From: Candidatus Bipolaricaulota bacterium
Lineage (GTDB): Bacteria; Bipolaricaulota; Bipolaricaulia; Bipolaricaulales; Bipolaricaulaceae
Assembly: GCA_014360995.1 (NCBI GenBank)
Contig: JACIWL010000010.1
Coordinates: forward strand, 1-48,050
Direction of reading: 5' to 3'
DNA: 48,050 bases
The first letter of the stretch is position 1, and each line of letters opens with the position of its first letter. Under the pieces are notes generated by a model. It made no database searches and had not been told where the DNA came from. It was given only the letters and a program-made list of their open reading frames with translations. Position numbers and translations under genes: made by a program. Positions 42,394-48,050 of the stretch are shown in pieces.

Positions 42394-42995
42394 TGGAGAT
42401 CAAAAGATTCGTGGTTGGGCCGCTTTTCACCAACGCCTATCTTCTCCTCGACGGCGGAGAAGGGGCGTTGATCGATCCCGGCGGCACTTCCGCTGAGCTC
42501 GAACTCGCCTTAAACGAAGTGCGATTGAAATACATCCTTCTCACCCATGGCCATTTTGATCACGCCGATTACGCTGAAGCACTTCGCGCTCGCACCGGCG
42601 CCCTTATCCTCTACCATCCTGAGGAGAGGCCGACCTTTTGGGCCCTGGGCCGCACCCCGCCCACTCTAGATAAACCCCTTTCCGATGGCGAACGCCTTGC
42701 CCTCGGCGGCGAGGAGCTTTTGGTATGGCATCTTCCCGGACACTCCCCGGGCTCCGTGGCCTTCCTTTGGGAAAAGGGGAAGACGATTTTCGTGGGGGAT
42801 GTGTTGTTTGCCGGGTCCGTCGGCCGCACCGACCTTCCCGGCGGCTCCTGGGAGGAGCTTTCCCGCTCCCTTTCTCGCCTCCTCACCTTGGGGGAGGGCT
42901 GGCGGATCCTCCCGGGCCACGGCCCGGCCACGGACCTTTCCCGGGAGAGGGAGCGAAACCCGTTTTTGCGGGAGCTCGCCCATGGGCGCCCTTGA
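42393..42995 (+). CDS. Metallo-beta-lactamase-fold hydrolase (glyoxalase II-like), 200 aa
   Basis: The metal-binding THGHFDHADY, the HLPGHSPGS histidine, the GDVLFAGSVGRTDLPGG acidic ligand and the closing LPGHGP histidine complete the two-metal site of glyoxalase II-like hydrolases. It lacks the C-terminal substrate domain of true GloB, so the substrate is uncertain (a thioester is likely). The end overlaps dnaG by 14 bases. Confidence 0.9.
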   Translation: MEIKRFVVGPLFTNAYLLLDGGEGALIDPGGTSAELELALNEVRLKYILLTHGHFDHADYAEALRARTGALILYHPEERPTFWALGRTPPTLDKPLSDGERLALGGEELLVWHLPGHSPGSVAFLWEKGKTIFVGDVLFAGSVGRTDLPGGSWEELSRSLSRLLTLGEGWRILPGHGPATDLSRERERNPFLRELAHGRP

Positions 42996-44688
42996 GGAGA
43001 TCAAAGCGCGGGTGAACATTGTGGACCTCATCGGCCGGTATGTGGCCCTCAAACCGGCCGGGAAGAACTACAAGGCCCGTTGCCCCTTCCATCCCGACGA
43101 CACCCCTTCCCTCATGGTTTCCCCCGAAAAGGGCCTTTGGCATTGCTTTGGCTGCGGGGCCGGCGGAGACGCCATCTCCTTCCTCATGCGCATCGAACAC
43201 CTTACCTTCGCGGAAGCCTTGGCCAAACTGGCCCAGGAACTCGGGATTGAACTACGCGCAGGCGGCGAGGGGAAAACTCGCCTTTTCCAGGTGAACCTCG
43301 AGGCCCTGCGCTTTTTCCAGCGGGAACTGCGCGGCCCCGCCGGCGAAAAGGCCCGGGCCTACCTCCTTTCCCGGGGGATTAATGAATCCCTTTGGGAGAA
43401 ATGGGGCCTTGGTTATTCGCCGTCTGCTTGGGATGCCCTTCTTCGGGCCCTGAGCCGCTTTGGCGTGCAAACGCTCCTCGACCTTGGCCTTGTGGTGATG
43501 GGCGAGCGCGGCCCCTATGACCGCTTTCGCCATCGCCTGATCTTTCCCATCCGGGATGAGCAGGGGCGAGTGGTGGCGTTCGCCGGCCGGGCGTTTGAAG
43601 GGGAACCGAAATACCTGAACACCCCGAATACCCCGCTTTTCACCAAAGGGACGGTCCTCTATGGGTTAGACCTGGCCAAGGAGGCCATCCGGCGCAAGGG
43701 GCGGGCGGTGATCGTGGAAGGATACACCGATGTAATCAGCCTCCATGCCGCAGGGATCGAAGAAGCTGTAGCTTCCATGGGCACCTCCCTCACCGCGGAC
43801 CAAGCCCGTCTTTTGGCCCGCTACACCGAAGAGGTGGTGATTGCCTACGATCGCGACGCCGCAGGCGAGGCCTCCTCCTTGCGAGGGATGTTCATCCTCC
43901 ATGCAGCGGGCCTAAGGGTGCGGGTCGCCTCTTTTCCGCCTGAGGAGGACCCTGATTCCTTTGTGCGCAAAGCGGGAAGAAAAGCAGTGGAGGAAGTTCT
44001 CGCCCAGGCCCAGCCTTTCCACGAATTTTTCCTCCACGCCTTGGCCAGCCGCCACGATCTTTCCCGCATGGAGGGCAAAGAAGCCCTCCTTCGGGAGGCC
44101 CAGGGCTTTTGGCCGGAGATCAAAAGCTCGGTGTTGAAGCTGGAGATCATCCACGGCTTTTCCAACCTCTTGGGCCTTCCGCCCGAGGAAGTTCAGGAAG
44201 CCCTCCGAGGGGTGAGTAGGCCAGTTCCCCGGGCCGAAGAGAAAGGGGAGCCCTCCCTCACCCCGGAGGACTTGGTAGTGAAATTCCTTTTGGAAGGGAA
44301 AGTTCCCGAGCGGGTGGTAGCGGAGCTTTTGGCGGAGGAGGGGCGTTTTTGCCCGGTTTATCGGGAAGTGGTACGGCGGTGGGCGGAGCGCTGGGCCGAA
44401 GGACAGCTGCCCGATGCCGCCGCGCTCATCTCTGGCCTCTCTCCAGAAGCGGCGGCGCGGGTCTCCCGCCTCCTCCTTTTGGAGCTCAAGGTGGCCAACG
44501 AAGGGCAGGCCCTGGAAGAGGCCCTCATGCGTTTCCTTTACATTCCGCGCCTTACGGAGCGCATGGAGGAGGTGAAGTTGGCCATCAAGGACGCGGAGGA
44601 GCGCGGGGATAGCGAGGCCGTGCGGCGGCTCACCTTGGAGTTCCAGCGGCTCTGCCGGCAGCGCTTGGAGCTCCTGCGGAGGCGATGA
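42982..44688 (+). CDS. dnaG: DNA primase, 568 aa
   Basis: Makes RNA primers for replication. N-terminal CHC2 zinc ribbon ([10 protein letters not shown] and [11 protein letters not shown], residues 34-62), catalytic TOPRIM core with [13 protein letters not shown] and [11 protein letters not shown], then the C-terminal helicase-binding region. Start ATG 42982 chosen at the start of homology, overlapping the upstream gene by 14 bases. Typical length. Followed by the sigma factor gene as in many bacteria (dnaG-rpoD). Confidence 0.96.
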   Translation: MGALEEIKARVNIVDLIGRYVALKPAGKNYKARCPFHPDDTPSLMVSPEKGLWHCFGCGAGGDAISFLMRIEHLTFAEALAKLAQELGIELRAGGEGKTRLFQVNLEALRFFQRELRGPAGEKARAYLLSRGINESLWEKWGLGYSPSAWDALLRALSRFGVQTLLDLGLVVMGERGPYDRFRHRLIFPIRDEQGRVVAFAGRAFEGEPKYLNTPNTPLFTKGTVLYGLDLAKEAIRRKGRAVIVEGYTDVISLHAAGIEEAVASMGTSLTADQARLLARYTEEVVIAYDRDAAGEASSLRGMFILHAAGLRVRVASFPPEEDPDSFVRKAGRKAVEEVLAQAQPFHEFFLHALASRHDLSRMEGKEALLREAQGFWPEIKSSVLKLEIIHGFSNLLGLPPEEVQEALRGVSRPVPRAEEKGEPSLTPEDLVVKFLLEGKVPERVVAELLAEEGRFCPVYREVVRRWAERWAEGQLPDAAALISGLSPEAAARVSRLLLLELKVANEGQALEEALMRFLYIPRLTERMEEVKLAIKDAEERGDSEAVRRLTLEFQRLCRQRLELLRRR

Positions 44689-45746
44689 TGGAGTCCGAGG
44701 AGCTTGGGAAAAAACAGGGCGGGCCGGAATGGATCGGGCCTGAGGAGGCCGAAGAGGAATTGGTGGGGCTCATCCCTTTCCTCATGGAGATGGCCGAGGC
44801 CGAGCCCGAGGAAGAGGAGCGCGCCCAGGACCCCATCCGCACCTATATCCAGGAGATCAGCCGCATCCCCCTCCTCACCAAAGAGGAGGAAGTGGAGCTT
44901 TCCCAAAAGATTGAAGCCGGGCAGGAGGCCGCTCGCCGCCTCCGCGAGGAAAAGGATCTTCCCGAGGAAGAAAGGGCGCGTCTGGAGGAGCTCGTGCGGG
45001 AGGGGAGGCTTGCCCGCGAGAGGATGGCCGCGGCGAACCTGCGCCTTGTCGTCTCCATCGCCAAGCGCTATATGCATCGCGGCCTCTCCTTTTTGGACCT
45101 CATCCAGGAAGGGAACATCGGCCTCATGCGGGCCATCGATAAATTCGACTGGCGAAAGGGGTTCAAGTTCTCCACCTACGCCACCTGGTGGATCCGCCAG
45201 GCCATCACCCGGGCCATCGCCGACCAGGCCCGCACCATCCGCGTCCCCACCCATACCATGGAGGCCATTCAAGAGCTGGAGAGGCTGCGCGAAGAATATG
45301 TGCGAGAACACGGCGTTCCCCCAACTTATGAAGAGCTAGCCGAGCTTTTGGGGACAAGTGTGGACCGCGTGAAAAAACTCGAACGGGCCCTCATGCCCAC
45401 CACCTCCTTGGAGCGGCCCCTTTCCGAAGAGGACGAGGAAACCCTCGGGGATTTCATTCCCGACGAGAACGTGCCCTCTCCCTCCAGGGAGGCCATCAAG
45501 GCCCAGCTCCGGGAGCTTCTCCAGCGGGCGTTGCAGGAGCTGGAGCCGCGGGAGCGGGAGATCCTTGAGCTTCGCTACGGCCTTCGGGATGGACATCCCC
45601 GCACCCTAAAGGAGGTGGCCACCCATTTTGACATCACCCGGGAGCGCGTGCGGCAACTGGAGCTCAAGGCCCTGGAAAAGCTGAAATATCCGGCGCGGCA
45701 GCGCTCCCTGCGCTATCTTTACTCCCTTCTCCTTTCTGAGGAATGA
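44685..45746 (+). CDS. rpoD: Housekeeping RNA polymerase sigma factor (RpoD/SigA), 353 aa
   Basis: Region 1.2 begins [20 protein letters not shown], region 2 has [20 protein letters not shown] and [20 protein letters not shown], region 3 contains [15 protein letters not shown], and region 4.2 ends [21 protein letters not shown] short acidic N-terminus replaces the usual region 1.1. This factor should read the TTGACA/TATAAT-like boxes reported here. ATGATG: two start choices one codon apart overlap the dnaG stop. Confidence 0.96.
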   Translation: MMESEELGKKQGGPEWIGPEEAEEELVGLIPFLMEMAEAEPEEEERAQDPIRTYIQEISRIPLLTKEEEVELSQKIEAGQEAARRLREEKDLPEEERARLEELVREGRLARERMAAANLRLVVSIAKRYMHRGLSFLDLIQEGNIGLMRAIDKFDWRKGFKFSTYATWWIRQAITRAIADQARTIRVPTHTMEAIQELERLREEYVREHGVPPTYEELAELLGTSVDRVKKLERALMPTTSLERPLSEEDEETLGDFIPDENVPSPSREAIKAQLRELLQRALQELEPREREILELRYGLRDGHPRTLKEVATHFDITRERVRQLELKALEKLKYPARQRSLRYLYSLLLSEE

Positions 45747-46660
45747 CGGTGCTTCTCATCTTGGGCCCCACCGCCGTGGGGAAGACCAGGGTGGCGGCGT
45801 ATGTGGCGGAAAAAGCGGAAGCGGAGATCATCTCCGCCGATGCCCGCACAATTTTCCGGGATATTGCCGTGGGCGCGGACCGACCTCCTTCGGAGATCCT
45901 TTCTCGCATTCCCCATCATCTCGTAGGGATTCTCCCGCCGGAGGCGCGGTATGACGCGGCCCGGTTCCGGGCGGACTGCGAGCGCCTGGTGGCGGAGATC
46001 ACCGCGCGGGGAAAGCGCGTGGTGATCGTGGGCGGAAGCACCCTGTACATCCGGGCCCTCACCCGCGGACTTTTCCCAGGGCCGGCGGCCGACCCCCAGA
46101 TACGCCGGGAGTTGGCGGGGCTTCCTACGGAAAAGCTGCGAGAGGAGCTGGCTCGCGTGGACCCCAAAAGCGCAGAAAAGATCCACCCCCGGGATAGGGT
46201 TCGCATGATCCGCGCCCTCGAGGTCTTTTTCCTCACGGGAAAGCCTCTCTCCGCCCACTTTGGAAAGGAAAAGCCGTTTCCATGGCCCTTGGTGAAGATC
46301 GGGCTTTCCTGTGCGCGGGCGGAACTTTACCGCCGAATAGAGGAACGGGTGGAGCGCATGTTCCAAGAGGGCTTAGTGGAGGAAGCCCGGCGCCTTTGGC
46401 AGATGAACCTCCCTCCGGAGGCTCCCATCCTTCGCACCATCGGCTACCGCGAGCTTTTCGGTTATTTTCGTGGGGAATATGACCTAAAAGAGGCCAAGCG
46501 CCTCATCATTCGCCACACCAAGGACTACGCGCGAAGACAGCTCGCGTTTTTCCGGGCGGAAAAAGACGTGATTTGGCTCGATGTCACGGGGAAAATCTCG
46601 GAAGAGGTGGGGGAAGAAATTCTCAGGGTTTGGCGGACTTACGAGCCCAGTTTAGAATAA
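45743..46660 (+). CDS. miaA: tRNA dimethylallyltransferase, 305 aa
   Basis: Adds a dimethylallyl group to A37 of tRNAs reading UNN codons. P-loop [16 protein letters not shown], then [19 protein letters not shown], a variant of the common [37 protein letters not shown] and the C-terminal [15 protein letters not shown]. Start overlaps the sigma factor stop by ATGA. Slightly shorter than average. Confidence 0.94.
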   Translation: MTVLLILGPTAVGKTRVAAYVAEKAEAEIISADARTIFRDIAVGADRPPSEILSRIPHHLVGILPPEARYDAARFRADCERLVAEITARGKRVVIVGGSTLYIRALTRGLFPGPAADPQIRRELAGLPTEKLREELARVDPKSAEKIHPRDRVRMIRALEVFFLTGKPLSAHFGKEKPFPWPLVKIGLSCARAELYRRIEERVERMFQEGLVEEARRLWQMNLPPEAPILRTIGYRELFGYFRGEYDLKEAKRLIIRHTKDYARRQLAFFRAEKDVIWLDVTGKISEEVGEEILRVWRTYEPSLE

Positions 46661-46665
46661 GGGCC

Positions 46666-48050
46666 ATGCTCTCCGTCTTTTCAGGCAAAGCCATTCGTGA
46701 GGCGGATAGAAAAGCCGAAGAACTTGGGGTCTCCTCCCTTCTCCTCATGGAGTCCGCGGGGCGAAGCGCGGCCGAGGAGATAAAGAAATGGCTTACGGAT
46801 GTGCGGGGACGCAGGTTTCTTGCGGTGTGCGGGAAAGGGGGAAACGGCGGGGATGCCCTTTGTGCTCTGCGGTATCTCGGCCTTTGGGGCGGGGAGGTGC
46901 GGGCCATTGTCCTTGGGAAGCCCTCCGGAGCGGCCGGAGAGGAATACCGCGCCTTCTCTGCCTCCTTTCCGGAACAGGTGCAAGTTGTGGAAAACGAAGC
47001 GGAGCTTAATGCTCTTAGAAGCTGGTTTTCGTGGGCGGAGATAGTTCTGGACGGGATTCTTGGGGTGGGAATTGAGGGGCCAGCGCAGGGACTTCCCCGG
47101 AAGGCCATTGAGCTCCTTGCGGATTTTCCCGGGCTTGTGGTGGCCATGGATCTTCCTTCCGGGCTTCTTGCGGACTCTGGGCGGATCCCGGGGTCGGCCG
47201 TGCGGGCCCAGCTAACCCTGGCCATGGGGGCTTTGAAGCCTTGCCATCTTCTTCCCCCGGCGGCGGAACTATGCGGAGAGGTACGGGTGGTGGAGGTGGC
47301 CTATCCCCCGGCCGTTTGGAGGAACCTCGAGTCCCTGGCCGAGGTGCTCGATGAGGAGCGCTGTTCAGCTTTATTGCCCCCGCGGCCGCGGTTTGGCCAC
47401 AAGGGGACGTTTGGCCGGGTTTTGGTGGTGGCCGGGGCGGTGGGGATGGCCGGGGCCGCGGCCCTTTGCGCCGAGGCTGCCCTGCGCGCCGGCGCCGGGC
47501 TCGTCCATGTCCTCACCCCCGAGCCGGTCTTCCCCATCGTGGCCGGGCTCATTCCCGAGGCCTTGGTCCATCCCGGCCCAGCCGAGCCGGAGGGCACTTT
47601 CTCCCCCGCTGCTGCGGAAGAAGCCCTGCGCTTAAGCCAAGGGATGGATGTAGTGGTGGCCGGGCCCGGATTGGGCCGCACCCCTGGCCCAGCGGAAGTG
47701 GTGCGGGCTTTGCTCACGGAAAATCCGGCAAAGCTCGTCCTGGACGCGGACGCCCTTTTTGCCCTGGCTCATGACAAAAAACTTCTTCAAAGGAAACACG
47801 GGGAATTGATCCTCACTCCACATCCTGGCGAATTCAGCCGCTTGGTGGATGCCCCCACCGAGGAAGTGATCCCAGAAAAGATCCGCTGGGCCAAGGAAAA
47901 GGCTAAGGAGTGGCGGGCTGTAGTGGTCCTCAAGGGTCCGCCCACGGTCATCTCCTCCCCCGATGGCCGCACTTTCTTGAACACCACGGGGAACACGGCT
48001 TTGGCCCACGGCGGCTCCGGCGACGTCCTGGCGGGATTGATCGCCGGCCT
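46666..48050 (+). CDS. nnr: Bifunctional NAD(P)H-hydrate epimerase/dehydratase, 5' part (461 codons, runs off the window)
   Basis: Repairs hydrated NADH/NADPH. The N-terminal epimerase domain (about 1-205) has ESAGRSAAEEI, CGKGGNGGDALCALRYL and DLPSGLLADSG. The C-terminal ADP-dependent dehydratase domain has HKGTFGRVLVVAGAVGMAGA, DADALFALAH, LTPHPGEFSRL and GNTALAHGGSGDVLAGLIAG, and continues past the edge. Start ATG 46666 is five bases after miaA. Only the last few dozen residues should be missing. Confidence 0.94.
   Translation, partial: MLSVFSGKAIREADRKAEELGVSSLLLMESAGRSAAEEIKKWLTDVRGRRFLAVCGKGGNGGDALCALRYLGLWGGEVRAIVLGKPSGAAGEEYRAFSASFPEQVQVVENEAELNALRSWFSWAEIVLDGILGVGIEGPAQGLPRKAIELLADFPGLVVAMDLPSGLLADSGRIPGSAVRAQLTLAMGALKPCHLLPPAAELCGEVRVVEVAYPPAVWRNLESLAEVLDEERCSALLPPRPRFGHKGTFGRVLVVAGAVGMAGAAALCAEAALRAGAGLVHVLTPEPVFPIVAGLIPEALVHPGPAEPEGTFSPAAAEEALRLSQGMDVVVAGPGLGRTPGPAEVVRALLTENPAKLVLDADALFALAHDKKLLQRKHGELILTPHPGEFSRLVDAPTEEVIPEKIRWAKEKAKEWRAVVVLKGPPTVISSPDGRTFLNTTGNTALAHGGSGDVLAGLIAG

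Overview
The window looks like a compact, GC-rich (about 60%) chromosome segment from a deep-branching, double-membraned bacterium, probably a thermophile. An outer membrane is indicated by a complete BamA and a Skp/OmpH-like protein. The gene content and the arrangement of the division genes fit the candidate phylum Bipolaricaulota (OP1/Acetothermia) best, but that is inference; no 16S rRNA gene is present.

Layout. (1) 1-6051 is an accessory, partly decaying region: the start of a secreted family-31 glycosidase with a homopolymer frameshift, a frameshifted and truncated tyrosine recombinase, three small secreted proteins, a broken WD40/beta-propeller gene, an intact DUF2268-type zinc protease and a signal-peptide gene broken in several frames. 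(2) 6162-11499 holds tyrS-HIT, a converging beta-helix lipoprotein and nadE. Between the last two lies a candidate free-standing small RNA whose loop copies the anti-Shine-Dalgarno end of 16S rRNA. (3) 11496-26294 (minus strand) is one tightly overlapping 14-gene run: yraN, comM, bamA, ompH, fabZ, ftcD, murD, ftsW, murG, murC, murB, ftsQ, ftsA, ftsZ. It joins outer-membrane assembly, lipid synthesis, a folate enzyme, late peptidoglycan synthesis and cell division. (4) 26353-35156 (plus) is mtaD, rpsO, pnp (with two S1 domains), an M16 peptidase, coaD, a sucD without sucC, ychF, an EamA transporter, tRNA-Ser and tRNA-Arg. (5) 35158-39004 (minus) is rqcH/NFACT, a site-2 protease, tig and clpP, a protein quality-control operon. 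(6) 39129-48050 (plus) starts with tRNA-Thr and runs through pdxS, pdxT, gap, comF, a metallo-beta-lactamase, dnaG, the housekeeping sigma factor, miaA and a partial nnr.

Genes are packed with ATGA, TGATG, TTGA or GTGA stop/start overlaps. Convergent operons run into each other with almost no terminator space. A recurring pattern is a recognisable -10 box 6-10 bases before the start codon, mostly with no Shine-Dalgarno sequence. This predicts leaderless mRNAs for the first genes of several operons, while leadered genes carry strong AGGAGG-type sites. The most novel candidates are the small RNA at 9743-9822 and the leaderless first genes. No dedicated DNA-binding transcription regulator, CRISPR array or intact mobile element was recognised.
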